This document shows, piece after piece, positions 41,168 to 52,350 of a stretch of DNA of 64,000 nucleotides. Made by a program: the position numbers and the translations under genes. The notes below the pieces were generated by a model. That model was not told where the DNA came from. It did no database searches and saw only the letters and a list, made by a program, of their open reading frames with translations. The DNA is from Cryptomeria japonica (taxonomy: Eukaryota; Streptophyta; Pinopsida; Cupressales; Cupressaceae): NCBI RefSeq assembly GCF_030272615.1, contig NC_081405.1:610763065-610827064 (forward strand), in the 5' to 3' direction. Position 1 is the first letter of the stretch; each line of letters starts with the position of its first letter.

Positions 41168-42060
41168 ATGGCACACAAACTAACTATCCCTATGTTTGAT
41201 GGATCTGACTATGCTTTCTCAAAAGTAAAGATGCAAGATTACAAGATTTCTCCTAGTTATGAAGTATGGAAGTCTGTGAAATAAAGTACACTAAACCATA
41301 GACTGGGGCGAATAGTCTAGATGAGATCAAGGAATTTGAAGACAATGAAAAGACATGATTTGTTATCTTTAGTGTTCTCTCTAGGACTAAATTAACAAAA
41401 GTTGTATCTTTGGAATTTGCTTATAATATTTGGGATAAATTAGAAAATACTTATGAAGGAGATGATGTTGTTAAACAAGCTAAGTTGCAAAATGATAAAA
41501 CTAAATATGAATGCTTGTGGATGGATGAAGAAGACAATATAACCAGCTACTTACAAAAGATCGATGATGTTGTAAATGAGATCAAAGGTCTTTGAGATAA
41601 CTTGATAGAAGATGAAGTTGTGAGAAAGGTACTCAAAACTCTTACTAAACCATATAGCTCTAAGGAATAGAAGAACCACAGAATCAGAATAAGTATACTA
41701 GAGAATACTTGTATGGAGTTTTACTTTCTTTTGAGATGAGATAATTTGGTACTACCAGTGCAAAAAATAGAAACCACATTTAAGGCTACTAAACCAATGA
41801 ATGATAAGGAATCTAAAGAAGATAAATTTGATGAGATTGAGGCAAAATTTGTGAGAATGATGAAGAATGGAACCAAAAAGTACAAATTAGGTAAATTTCC
41901 CTTTCAATGTTTCAATTGTGTAAAGATATGTCATTATGCTTCTAGATGTCCTAACAAAATTGTAAATCAAATGAATAAGGAATTCAAAGGAAAGTTCAAT
42001 AGGAAGGCTAATTATATTAAAGAAGATAAAAATATTTAAATTGATTATGAATAAGATAGT
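41168..42060 (+). pseudogene. Copia J gag
   Basis: The gag starts at ATG 41168 (M-A-H-K-L-T-I-P-M-F-D-G). It runs through stops and frame changes, with clear UBN2-type text at 41410-41595 (I-W-D-K-L-E-N-T-Y-E-G-D, then K-L-Q-N-D-K-T-K-Y-E and I-T-S-Y-L-Q-K-I-D-D-V-V-N-E-I). A zinc knuckle C-F-N-C-V-K-I-C-H-Y-A-S-R-C lies at about 41908-41949, with G-H changed to C-H. The protein would build the particle. Protease and the rest of pol are absent: the element ends near 42060-42080. Confidence 0.85.
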
Positions 42061-42061
42061 G

Positions 42062-42250
42062 AATGTGATAAAGAGAAGGGGTAGGAATGAATTCAAAAAC
42101 TCACTCAACAACTTGGAAGGGCATTTGGGTATCACACTACACACTTTATTCACAAATCACCATTGGGCCTTGTAGCCCTCCTAATAGGACTGATCCTTCC
42201 TAACTTTTGATATAGATATGATAACCAAACTATGAAAATGAATTTTGATA
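42062..42250. other. Unassigned stretch before element F
   Basis: About 190 bp with no recognised feature. Together with 63730-64000 it is the target DNA into which copia F inserted, as shown by the shared cccat. Confidence 0.5.
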
Positions 42251-42255
42251 CCCAT

Positions 42256-43778
42256 TGATGAATAAATGATGAACAATTAATACCAAACCGGTACTGAGTG
42301 GGCGGAGGGGGGGGGGGGGGTGAATCAGTACAAGCAAAAACACCTTTCCTGAATCGGTTTGACTACAAACACTGCACTTTGACTGAAATCACTAACATCA
42401 GTCTAAACCAGATTATTACCAGTAAAACACAGTAAGAATGTCAAAGACATAAACTGGTAACCCTTAGCTTTCCATACAATCAAATACCTCATTTCCACTT
42501 CACCCTTATGCATAAACAAGTAATCAATCATAAAAAATATAATGACTTCTAGTTCAACATATTTTACCAGTTTGACATAAAACACTAAACCATCACATGA
42601 AAGGCATCACACATGACACACTGATTTTTCACGTGGAAACCCAACTGGGGAAAACCACGGTGGGGATGAATACCCACAAGCTGTTCTTGAAATCTCTTGA
42701 AGTCTGCTTTGTTAGGAGCCTAGTCCGGTTAGAGACATTTACAATAGGTTTTGCTAGGAACCGATCCTGCAAGGGATCGCCTAGTTAAGGGATAGCTAAA
42801 TACTCCGTTAAAGGTTAGAGCCCTGTTAAAGGTTACCTCGCAAGAGGATTTGAAGAACTCATTGAATTGAGTCACGCTGTTAAAGGATTTAGACAAAAAC
42901 CTATTAAAGCTACCTGGTTAAGGGATTTTCCAACTATTGAAATGGTTGAAAGTCAATAGGTAGTACACTAATCTGATAACAACACTCAATGCCAAGGTAG
43001 ATCCACTTAAGCTCCTTTTCTTCTGCAATCACACTCTGTAGGTATCAACCACTTCACTGGTCTGGCAAGAATCAAGTATCACTCATTGGGATACACAGAT
43101 AACATTTGCCAACAACTTCAAAATGAAAAACATCATTTACCTAATAAGAAATAGATAGGTCCATAGCATAAACCCTAAACCCTAAATATTTAGGTTTTAT
43201 AATCCATTTGGTTCAATCCTGATCGTTAATCACACTGCATCGAATACAATAGTCTTGAACATATCTCAAGACATTCTCCAACGTTCATTCTTTGTCACTT
43301 CAAGAAGCTAATAAATCATCATGCACTCTCCACCATTTATAGAGACTTCGCACATTCCTGAGGTAGATAGGATCACTCTCCATGCAAGATCCTCAAGTAA
43401 ATCCTTCACGCGCACAAGGTGGACATGGCAACACTATCTGGTCTTCATACAATGCTAACTCATCACAAGATGTCATCGATTGAATCACACAAGCTTGGAA
43501 TCCATCAACCGAAAACCCTGAAGCTGAGACTACCAATCGATAGTCATGCCAAATGAAACCCCAATACAAAACTTCCATTTACCAGTTCTCATACCAACAT
43601 GTCGGTTCACCTTGAACAAACATACTGCTTCACCTTATCACAAATACCGGCTTACACCATCATATTGGTACTCTTGCTAGTTTTCTTACTACACCATACC
43701 GGTTCATACTTCAGCATATTGACATCAATGACAACATACAATATCATCATGTCATCATGCTCTGCACATATGCAAACA
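42256..43778 (-). repeat. Element F 3' LTR
   Basis: This 1523-bp LTR is bounded by TGATGAATAAAT and GCAAACA on the + strand. It has a G homopolymer of about 14 at 42307-42320 and a telomere-like AAACCCTAAACCCTAAAT at 43170-43187, and it aligns over its length with 62213-63724. Confidence 0.92.
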
Positions 43779-43960
43779 TTCTCCCCCTTTGGCATTGATA
43801 GCAATATACAAAGATATCTTCCTTCTTCTACTTCACATCTTCTCTCTAATACTATAGATATATTCTCTACTTCACATCTTCTCCCCCTTTGACAACAATG
43901 TCAAAGTGGAGGCATACACATCTATGTTCCACTATGCTACTCCCCCTAAGGAGTAGTATC
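43779..43960 (-). other. Element F polypurine tract and upstream copies
   Basis: On the - strand GCCAAAGGGGGAGAATG touches the LTR at 43778. CAAAGGGGGAGAAG (near 43885) and CTTAGGGGGAGTAG (near 43948) lie further upstream. Only the first is in the expected position for priming. Confidence 0.75.
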
Positions 43961-44049
43961 CTTCAACACACCAATCCTAAACAAGATATATCAATGTAAG
44001 ACCTGATTGATGTGGAGCACGCACCTTTAGTTCACCTCTTGATGGGGTA

Positions 44050-44600
44050 GCACCCCTAATTCACCTCTCAAATAGGTAAAGGTAGCCTTTGATAGAGGAT
44101 TGGTGAATATGTCTGCTAAGTGCTCCTTACTGGAAACATGTTCCAATACAACTTCTTTGTTCTAAACCTTTTCCCTCAAGAAATGATACTTGAGCTTGAA
44201 GTGCTTGGTTCTAGCATGTAAAACCGGATTCTTGGAGATGTTAATTGTAGTTGTGTTGTCACAAAATATACTTACTGGTTCAGATACAAGAACTTTGAAG
44301 CCATTTAATACATATTCCATCCAAATTGTCTGGGTGCAATTCATAAGTGCTGCAACATACTCTGCTTCTGTTGTAGACTGAGAGATACAACTCTACTTCT
44401 TACTCATCCATGAGACTAGTCTACCACCAAGAAAGAATGCACCACCAGTTGTGCTCATTTGGTCATCCACATTACCAGCCTAGTCAGCATCTGTAAACAC
44501 TTTCAAATTGAAATCATTACTGTATGGATACCATAATCCATAGTCAATAGTTCCCTTCAGATATCTCAGAATCTGCTTGACTGCTACCAAGTGGGATTCT
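44050..44600 (-). pseudogene. Element F RNase H
   Basis: Copia RNase H at the end of pol. It shows the E-Y-V-A-A-L-like block at about 44340 (partly outside the open block), I-F-C-D-N-T-T-T-I-N-I-S-K-N-P-V (Asp near 44262), H-A-R-T-K-H-F-K-L-K-Y-H-F-L-R-E-K-V and then V-L-E-H-V-S-S-K-E-H-L-A-D-I-F-T-N-P-L near 44110. The final Asp in A-D-I is kept. A stop at 44159-44161 splits the last section. Confidence 0.9.
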
Positions 44601-44604
44601 CTTG

Positions 44605-45465
44605 GGCTTTTCTAGAACTGTGTAGTAATGCCCATTGCATGTGCAATGTTCGGTCTGCTATGTACTACATAGCTTAATTTACCAATCATTGATTGGTATT
44701 CCTTTTCATTTACCAACCCTGAGTCATCCTCTTTTGATAATTTACAACTGGTCACCATCGGTGCACCAACCGATTTGTTGTCTTCCATGCCAAAAGTCTT
44801 CAATGCCTCTTTGACATAGTTGGATTGAGTGATAAAGATTTCATCTTTCATTTGTTGAATCTGTAGTCCAATAAAGAACTTAATCTCCCCTATAAGTGAC
44901 ATCTCAAATTCCTTTTCATCTCATCTGCAAAATCAAGACTCATCTTGTCATCTCCTCCAAAAATTATATCATCAGCAGATACCTCACATATTAGAATCTG
45001 ATCTCCTTTTGACTTTAGATAGATATTGCCATCTTCACTTGCTCTCTCAAATCCAATCTTCACAAGATGGGAGTGCAAGTGTTCATACCATGCTCTAGGT
45101 GCCTGCTTTAGTCCATACAAGGCTTTATGTAGCCTGCACACCATGTCACTGTCTTCTGATAGGGCAAACCCATCTGGTTGCTCTATATACACCTCCTCTT
45201 CTAGTATTCCATTCAGGAATGCATATTTTACATCCATTTGATATGTTTTGAATCCCTTGAATGTTGCAAATGCAAGAAGCATATGAACTCCTTCCAATCT
45301 GGCTACTGGAGAAAAGGTTTCTCCATAGTCTTCTCCTTCTTCTTGAGCATATCCTTTGCCAACCAGTCTAGCTTTGTTTCTTACCACTGTGCCATCTTCA
45401 TTTAGCTTATTTTTGAAAACCCATTTGGTGCCTATGACATTTTTATGCTTAGGTCTAGGTACCAA
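44605..45465 (-). pseudogene. Element F reverse transcriptase
   Basis: Copia RT beginning [13 protein letters not shown] at about 45440. It has [32 protein letters not shown] (palm Asp), [10 protein letters not shown] and the catalytic block as S-A-D-D-I-I-F-G-G, where Y-V-D-D is usual. The paired Asp residues remain. A frameshift at about 44900 precedes [15 protein letters not shown] stop follows Q-F at 44611. Confidence 0.93.
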
Positions 45466-45489
45466 AGACCATGTACCATTCTTTTCTAT

Positions 45490-46660
45490 CTAGTCAAGTT
45501 CCCCTTCCATTGCCTTGATCCAGCCTTCATCTTTATGTGCCTCTTTGAATATTTTAGGCTCAAATTTAGAGATCATGCAAGAGTGTTCTCTAACCTTTCT
45601 TCTTGTAAGAATTCCTTCATCCTTGTCTCCTATGATCTGCTTTAGATCATGATTCAGGGTTACATACTTAGGAATGATCTTAGTTGTTTCCTCTTGCTTT
45701 TCTTCTTCATCCTTATCTTCATCAGCGTCAACATCTACCGGTGTAGGAACATTGTTACTGGTGCTAGGTTGTTTTGTAGCTGGTTCCCAGAAGTTTACTA
45801 TCGGTTCATCTCCTACTTGCTCACTGTCGATTTCCTTAGGTTTCTCAAAGGTTTCATCAACTCTAACATTGATGCTTTCAACAATTCTCTGAGTCCTATT
45901 GTTGAAACATTTGAGAGATTTTCTCTTTGTGGAATACCCTAGGAATATTCCCTCATCACATTTAGCATCAAAATTTCTCTGATGTTCACTCCTCTTGATA
46001 TAACATTTGCTACCAAACACTCTAAAGTAGTTTACCACTAGTGTCTTGCCGGTCCAATACTCATAAGGTGTTTTATCCTTACCCTTTTTGATGAGTACCC
46101 AGTTCATTGTGTAGACTATAGTGCTCACCGCTTCTCTCCAAAAGGTGTGAGCAACTTTTCCTTGGATCAACATTGTCTTGCAGTCCAGTTGTTTCTATTT
46201 GCTAGGCCATTCTGTTGTGGAGTCAGGGGGGGTAGACAGTTGCCTCTTGATGTCATTCTCTTCACAATACTTGTTGAATTCATCAAAAGTGAATTCTCCT
46301 CCTTGATCAATTCTCAGGCACTTAATCCTCTTACCGCTTTCTTTTTCAACCAGTGCTCTGAAGACTTTGAACTTTCTAAAGGCTTCAGACTTCTTCAAGA
46401 ATTTGACCCACATCATTCTTGAGCAATTACTAGTAAGAATCATAAAATACCTATCTCCCTGCACACTCCTAGTTTTCATAGGACCACACAAATCATAATG
46501 CACAAGATCAACTAAATTGTTTGCAGTGAAAGATTTACCTTTGAAGGTTGAGGAAGACATTTTCCCTAGTTGACACTCTCTGCACAAAGGATTGTCTGGT
46601 TTTCTTAGCATAGCCAATCCTCTAACTGCCTTGATCTTACTGGTCTTCACAATATTATCA
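45490..46660 (-). pseudogene. Element F integrase
   Basis: Blocks 46650-46195 and 46173-45490 make up the copia integrase. The zinc part ends C-R-E-C-Q-L-G-K-M. The core has V-D-L-V-H-Y-D-L-C-G-P (first Asp), L-R-I-D-Q-G-G-E-F (second Asp) and, near 46200, the P-x-S-T-T-E-W region where the Q-Q-N-G-x-x-E motif should lie, which is damaged by a frameshift. The C-terminus reads F-W-R-E-A-V-S-T, K-T-P-Y-E-Y-W and F-G-S-K-C-Y-I-K. A Pro/Asp/Glu-rich linker leads to RT. Confidence 0.92.
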
Positions 46661-46669
46661 AAGTTTACA

Positions 46670-47107
46670 TGGTAAAGTCTCTTATGCCATATCTAGCTAT
46701 CATCAAACTTAGCCATTAGACATGTACTTACATTAGCATTTAGCTCAAATAGGTTACCTTTGGTTTGCATATCAGTAGCCATCATTTCACCACTCTTACC
46801 TTTTATTTTACATGCTCCATCTCTGAATTCCAGAGTGAGTCCATTATAATTCAATTGGGCAACACTCAAAAGGTTGTGTCTGAGACCTTCTACCCAATAC
46901 ACATTGTTAGCACTGCTTTTTCCATTCAGAGAGATGGACCCTCTACCTTTTACCATACATGGTGCATCATTACCAAAATGTACCACACCACCATCATACT
47001 CTTCTAGAGATAGAAACTTACTCTAGTCACCAGTCATATGGTGAGAACACCCACCGTCAATAATCCACTCATTAGAATTATCAAAGCAAGAGACAAGAGC
47101 ATTCTTG
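46670..47107 (-). pseudogene. Element F protease and GAG-pre-integrase region
   Basis: Upstream of the block 46986-46693 the - strand reads E-W-I-I-D-G-G-C-S-H-H-M-T-G, the copia protease start with D-G-G in place of D-S-G. It continues F-G-N-D-A-P-C-M-V-K-G-R-G-S-I and G-L-R-H-N-L-L-S-V-A-Q-L. The open text stops at about 46690. The upstream end is cut at about 47107 by element G, and gag resumes at 61168. Confidence 0.9.
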
Positions 47108-47109
47108 TC

Positions 47110-47455
47110 TGACACATCTTCCTTAACTCTAGCAGCTCATCCTCCACTGGGTCAGCCCCCTCCGCCTCTGCCTATTGCTCCCCCTGTACGGGTGCCTGCC
47201 CTTGTTCCTGTACCTGTACCTGTACTGGTACCTATCTCTGTCCCTGTCCCTGTATTTGTACCTGTCTAGGACCCTATGCTGCTGGCACCTATAGTGGCAA
47301 ACCACCATGACCCCTCACCACCCGAGCCTGCCTCTCCTTGCCACCCTCCCTTTGAGGTGCAACCCTCCTCTCTCCAACTGCTCCCCTTCTCCTCTATCAG
47401 CCTCTTTCCCCATCACCTCCAACATCATCATCATCCCCACCCCTGTCTCCATCCA
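47110..47455 (-). repeat. Inverted duplication, left arm (linker of the plant-mobile-domain gene)
   Basis: The sequence from about 47110 to 47455 is the reverse complement of about 48125 to 48475, at roughly 85-90 percent identity by eye, for example CTCATCCTCCACTGGGTCAG at 47128 against the complement at 48456. Read on the - strand the left arm ends D-E-L-L-E-L-R, the start of the coiled coil found intact only after the right arm. The arms flank about 670 bp. Confidence 0.88.
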
Positions 47456-48137
47456 ATGGCTCTCTCGGATCCGTCAAGCGTGGGAAGGGATGCTCTGCCC
47501 AGTATGTTGTGTACTCAGCATCCATGTCGGCATCCTCAATGTCTGGCCACATGTCCCAGGGTAGGGGCATCATCTCTACCAGCTATGTAACTACCTGATC
47601 ATATGACAGCAAAGGCCCAAACTGTGTCTGATCTCTGACCGTCCGGGCATACATGCCTGAGCCCCGGGGTATCCTCTGAATCCTGCCAAACTGTCAGCCA
47701 ACCCTGTCCACTAGATGTCTCTCCAGCACATAGGGCATCCACCCAATCAGATACCTACTCCGGAAGGTGTAAGGCAGCTCAACTGCATCGTCCTCCCACT
47801 ACTCGCATCTTAGATATGGTCTCCATATGACCACATCAATATCATCTATCACTCACCGCCAGTGCTCCAACCTGCCAATCCATGGCTGCGACGTGATCAT
47901 ATCATACAGGTGCACAAAACTACGTCCATGTCCCCTACCTCTAAAGTGTATTGGCCTCGTCACTGGCAGATGCTCATAGGCCCATACCTGCAATAATGTC
48001 ACCCCGCAGCCCAACCCCATTGATCCATGATATACAAACTGATGCAGCTCATAATAGAGATGTGCCAGCATGCACGATCCCCAAGCATATCTGGTGTGCT
48101 GCATCACCAATGTCTCTAGTGCTCCTCCCCAACCCAC
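47456..48137 (-). pseudogene. Plant mobile domain (MAIN-like) fragment in element G
   Basis: The - strand translation reads A-W-G-S-C-M-L-A-H-L-Y-Y-E-L-H, then G-C-G-V-T-L-L-Q-V-W-A-Y-E-H-L-P, W-R-P-Y-L-R-C-E, and R-D-Q-T-Q-F-G-P-L-L-S-Y-D-Q. This is the pattern of the plant mobile domain shared by MAIN-like plant proteins and by genes carried in some transposons. Several stops break it. It is followed by the acidic Gly/Asp linker of the left arm. Its N-terminal half is absent, because the block starts at the junction with the right arm. Confidence 0.8.
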
Positions 48138-48475
48138 AGATGGGGGTGGGGATGATGATGATGGTGGAGGTGATGGGGGCAGAGGCCGACGGAGGAGGAG
48201 GGGAGTGGTTGGAGAGAGGAGGGTTGCACCTCAGAGGGAGGGTGGTGAGGAGAGGCAGACTCAGGTAGTGAGGGGTCATGGTGGATTGCCGCTACAAGTG
48301 CCAACAACATAGGGTCCTAGACAGGTATGGATATAGGGACATGGATAGAGATAGGTACCAGTATAGGTACAGGCACAGGGGTAGGCACCCGTACAGGAGG
48401 AGCCATAGGCAGAGGCGGAGGGGGCTGACCCAGTGGAGGATGAGCTACTAGAGCTAAGGGAGATCTTCTAGGGCC
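48125..48475 (+). repeat. Inverted duplication, right arm
   Basis: The + strand copy of the linker: G-G-G-D-D-D-D-G-G-G-D-G, then arginine-rich R-G-R-R-R-R-R, and finally D-P-V-E-D-E-L-L-E-L-R-E leading in frame to the coiled coil. It pairs with 47110-47455. Confidence 0.88.
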
Positions 48476-48905
48476 AGGTAGATGAGATCCAGGTGTTGGA
48501 GGGGGAGAGGGATCAGCTCAGGATGAGGCTCAGAGATACTGAGCAGGAGTGGGATCAAGCTATTCAGCGCTATATAGAGGTTGAGACAACACTGAGGGCT
48601 GGGAGACAGGTAGCGGAAGACATAGGGGCAGGGTATTCTTATGTCCTACGAGTAGGGGAGGAGATTGCCTACTGGTGAGATCTCTACTATGGTGCAGTGC
48701 TAGCAGATCAGTGGATGAGGAGCTTCCATAGACCATCACGTACAGCGACAGCTACGAGAGGGAGCCAGAGGAGATAGGCATCGAGTGGTGGGGTTATGGG
48801 TCCTCCACCACCACCAGATAGAGGAGATAGGAGGGATGATCCTGGGGCAGGTCCTTCAGGGGCTCAGATTCCATCGAGGCCAGGTGGCTCCGAGGGAGGG
48901 AGTTC
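48440..48905 (+). pseudogene. Coiled-coil tail of the plant-mobile-domain gene, antisense to element G
   Basis: On the + strand the text runs E-L-R-E-I, V-L-E-G-E-R-D-Q-L-R-M-R-L-R-D-T-E, A-I-Q-R-Y-I-E-V-E-T, then a Pro/Gly-rich end (G-P-P-P-P-P-D-R-G-D-R) closing with E-G-G-S. It is the C-terminus of the same gene type as 48137-47456 but in opposite orientation. Tat elements such as Grande and Retand carry an antisense gene in this 3' region, so the + strand copy is probably the original arrangement and the - strand piece the rearranged one. Confidence 0.6.
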
Positions 48906-50600
48906 ATAATAGCCGTAGAGGGCTCCCTATGTATCAGTATTGTACCATTTTTGTATTGTAAACACTTGCGGGTGCTTTTGTAGCCATATTATTTTGACAT
49001 CATTGTATCATGACACTTTATGATTATATATATGAGATGATTCATCTTTGCGGCAACTATATGCATGTGTATCTATGTGATGAGATGTTCTTATGTGATG
49101 CTTATGATATGGATGCAAATATGTATATGATGCAATGCAATATATATATATATATATATTGTTCTTTTATGTTTTATGTATATGCATGATGCAAATGTGA
49201 ATGTATGAAATGTGGATGAATATGACAATGCAAATGTAAATTGTGCTAACAGGTGTTGTGTGCAGGATGTGATGCAATTGTGATATCTATATGTATGTAT
49301 GAAATGCTTATATTTGGTAATGCAGGTGCAACTACATGAAATGCAAATGTTTTTGGCATGTCATTATACTCAGTCATGTGATAGCAGGCTACGCGGACTC
49401 GAGAAGGATGATGGAAGTCAATCAAGAAAGGGGGATGGAAGATAGAAGATATGAAAGTGAAAGAGCTTCTTGTGCGTTATCATCATTGAGCTTTATTATG
49501 GCAAGTAGGCTATGAAAATCGAGGCATATGTTCGACCCAGAAAGTCATTGTACCTATTTGCATGGAGATAAAACAGTCACAAACAAGGAATGCCCCAATT
49601 CACACTAGACTCTTAGTGTCCTCATATCCTTGGACAAGTCATAGAATTACTAAGAGACAATCCACAGACAGCAAATACAAAAAGGTGATGATACCCCATC
49701 CTCGCGTTTCTAGTCAAAGACATCCTGGAGATAGAATCTCTAGTCAGAGACATCCCGGAAAAGCTAAAAGACATGTCACCAAAAGATAAAATCAAAAGAA
49801 AATAAGAGTCGACACCAATATCCACTGTAGTCCTCAAATTTAGTGTCTCTTGTCACTTGTATAAGTCATGTTTGATTGTGGTCACAATGTTTACTTTCAT
49901 AGAAAGGATAGATAGCACTGAACCATATGTTGTCTGAGTCTGTTGAAAGATTTGATTTGTTGAAGCTCATTGTTGCTGTTGTGTCTCATCTAAAACTGAT
50001 TGAATCCATGAAACTGATACTTTATTGCGGAGAAGATGAAACTTTATTGTGGATCTGTGATGCAAATGTTTCTTTATTGTGGATTGTGCGTGGATAGATT
50101 GAAGGGAGCGGGAAGAAACTGTACTCCTCGAAACATGTGATGTTCTTAGTTCCACACCCATCACTAGACGTAGGATTTTCCTTAGCCACAGATAGGATCT
50201 GATTTATTATGGATGGAGAGGGAGTGAAAAGGGAGGTTTATTATGAATGGCTAACCAATCTTGGGTAGATCAATAACAAGCCATGATGGGAATGGGTAAG
50301 TTTATTATAAATGAATTGGTCGTGAGTGTGTGCAAAGTGAAGTGATAAAAGAGAATCCTGAAGGAGGGAGGAGCAATGTCTCTACGCATGGCACTGGTGA
50401 CCCAGTTTTCACCATGGTACTTGCCCAGGGCGCCACAGAAGTGGTTTTCACCGTTGGACAAAATTATTTTTCTTTACTTTTTTCAATTTTTCAATGTTTT
50501 TTTGGTGCCACAAGGCACCTGTTTGCTAGGTTTTCACCAAGTAACAATTTTTTTTTTGTATTTTTGAAATTTTTGATTTTTTTGTATTTTTTGAATTAAG
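48906..50600. other. Element G 3' non-coding region
   Basis: No credible ORF is seen. It holds a (TA)n microsatellite at 49140-49159, many ATG/CATATG-rich words at 49020-49380, a partial direct repeat (TCTAGTCAAAGACATCCTGG and TCTAGTCAGAGACATCCCGG at about 49709 and 49738), and T-rich text at 50462-50590 before the integrase end. Confidence 0.55.
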
Positions 50601-51760
50601 ACACTCTGAAGAGCTATGTGTAAAACCTGCAAAGGTGCATGCTATTGATAGGATCCTCCAAAGGTTCACCTTCTATAGTTGAGAGGTGATATGCACCAAA
50701 TCCATATGCTGCTGTAATAATGTAGGGACCAAGCTAGTTTGGTTCGAACTTGCCCTTCTTCTCTCTGTCCTATTGATTTTTAGGATTTTCTCTGAGAACT
50801 AAGTCCCCTCCCTCAAATGTGCGAGGCTTGACTTTATGATTGTAGCTACGACTCATTCGTTGTTGGTAAGCGTTGAGATGATTAAAAGCAGTTTGTCTTC
50901 ATTCATCCAGTAGTTCTAGCTCTTGTAAGCGAGAGACCCTATAGTCTTCATCATTGATGATGTTTTGCAAAGAGACTCATAAAGAGTGTAGCTTGACCTC
51001 AATAGGAAAGATAGCTTTGGCGCCATAGACAAGTGAATAGGGTGTAGCTCCTATAGGTGTGTGGACACTTGTGCGGTAGGCCCAAAGTGCAAGATTAAGT
51101 TGGATATGCCAATTACGGCCAGCATCGTCGACTGTCTTCTTTAGGATTTTAAGGATTGTTTTGTTAGATGCCTCAGCTTGGCCATTACCTTGGGGGTAAT
51201 ATGGTGTGGAGAAATGATGGGAAATATGGAAGCGGTCACAGAGTTCATGAACATCCTGATTTTTGAAAGGACGCCCGTTATCAGTGATAATGGAAATAGA
51301 AATACCGTATCGGTAGATGATATAGTTGAGGATGAATGTAGCAATCTATTTTCCAGTAACTTGTGTGAGAGGCATGACTTCAATCCATTTTGTAAAATAC
51401 TCTGTGTCAGTGATAATGAATTTATGACCATTGGAAGGAGGGTGAATCTTGCCTATGAGATCGAGTCCCCACTGACAAAAGGGCCAAGGAGATGCAAGTG
51501 GTTGAAGTTCTTGTCCTGGCGCATGTAAGAGGTCTCCATGAATTTGGAATTGCTTACATTTCTTAACAGACTAATATGAGTCCTTTTCTATCTTGGGCCA
51601 GTAATATCCAGTCCTGATGAGTTTCTTGGCCAAGGTAGGACCACTAGCATGTGGACCACATATCCCTTCATGCACTTCCTGTAACGCAATCTGAGCTTCG
51701 TCGCTTTCTAAACATCTAAGAAGAGTGCCATCTAGACCTCACCAGTATAGGATATCAGCT
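50601..51760 (-). pseudogene. Element G integrase
   Basis: The - strand reads G-Y-Y-W-P-K (zinc-region end, near 51600), W-G-L-D-L-I-G-K-I (first Asp, near 51470), I-I-T-D-N-G-R-P-F (second Asp, near 51290) and G-N-G-Q-A-E-A-S-N (Glu, near 51180), then L-W-A-Y-R-T-S-V-H-T-P and the ending P-I-N-S-M-H-L-C-R-F-Y. The last phrase is typical of Tat and Athila-type integrase ends. Frame changes and a few stops break it. All three catalytic residues are present in the decayed text. Confidence 0.88.
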
Positions 51761-52350
51761 AAAATGACATATCGAGAGGATTGGCAAATGAAAGTGCAAC
51801 ATTGGTTATTTGATAGATCAGGAGGTAGAGTATTGTCATGTAGGTATGTGAAAATGGAACCATATAACTAGGACTCGGGACCGACAACACATATAGTCTC
51901 AGTAGGCATGATCTCATATGAAGGGACCAAAAGGTTATCCACCAAGAACTCATAGTGGGTCTCGTTTGGAGGTAGATCGATCAATGAAGCAATTGTAGCC
52001 ATGGCATCTGTGGTGCGATTCTACTCTCTTGGTATCTGTTCAAAGTGTATCTCTGTGAAGTGTTGTTTCAGGTCATCCACCATTTGTTTATAAGGCATTA
52101 ATTTTTCATCTTTTGTTTGGTAATCATTAGTTGCTTGACGGATGACAAGTTGGGAGTCCCCAAAAACACAAAGTTCGTGGATCTTCCACTGAACTGCAAT
52201 TCGTAATCCTGTTGTTAATGCCTCATATTCCGCTATATTGTTAGTGCAAGCAAATGATAAGCAGTATGATTTTGGTATAGAATCTCCTTGAGGAGTTATA
52301 AAGAGGATGCTAGCTCCTGCCCCATGCTATGTCTATGAGCCATCGAAGTA
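51761..52350 (-). pseudogene. Element G second (archaeal-type) RNase H
   Basis: After W-Q-L-Y-F-D-G-S (first Asp, near 52340) come A-S-I-L-F-I-T-P-Q-G, C-T-N-N-I-A-E-Y-E-A-L (Glu), F-G-D-S-Q-L-V-I-R-Q (second Asp) and T-T-D-A-M-A (third Asp region). This is the extra RNase H, related to archaeal and bacterial types, that marks Tat-lineage gypsy elements. It lies between the native RNase H and integrase. Two stops are seen. Confidence 0.85.

Noticed and set aside
42307-42320. G homopolymer as a quadruplex or regulatory site
   Set aside because: It is a single run in one LTR and is shorter in the partner LTR, so it is best explained as slippage.
47276-47590. Proline-rich + strand frames over the left inverted arm
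   Set aside because: They are the complement of the Gly/Asp/Arg-rich linker, which is the better-supported strand.
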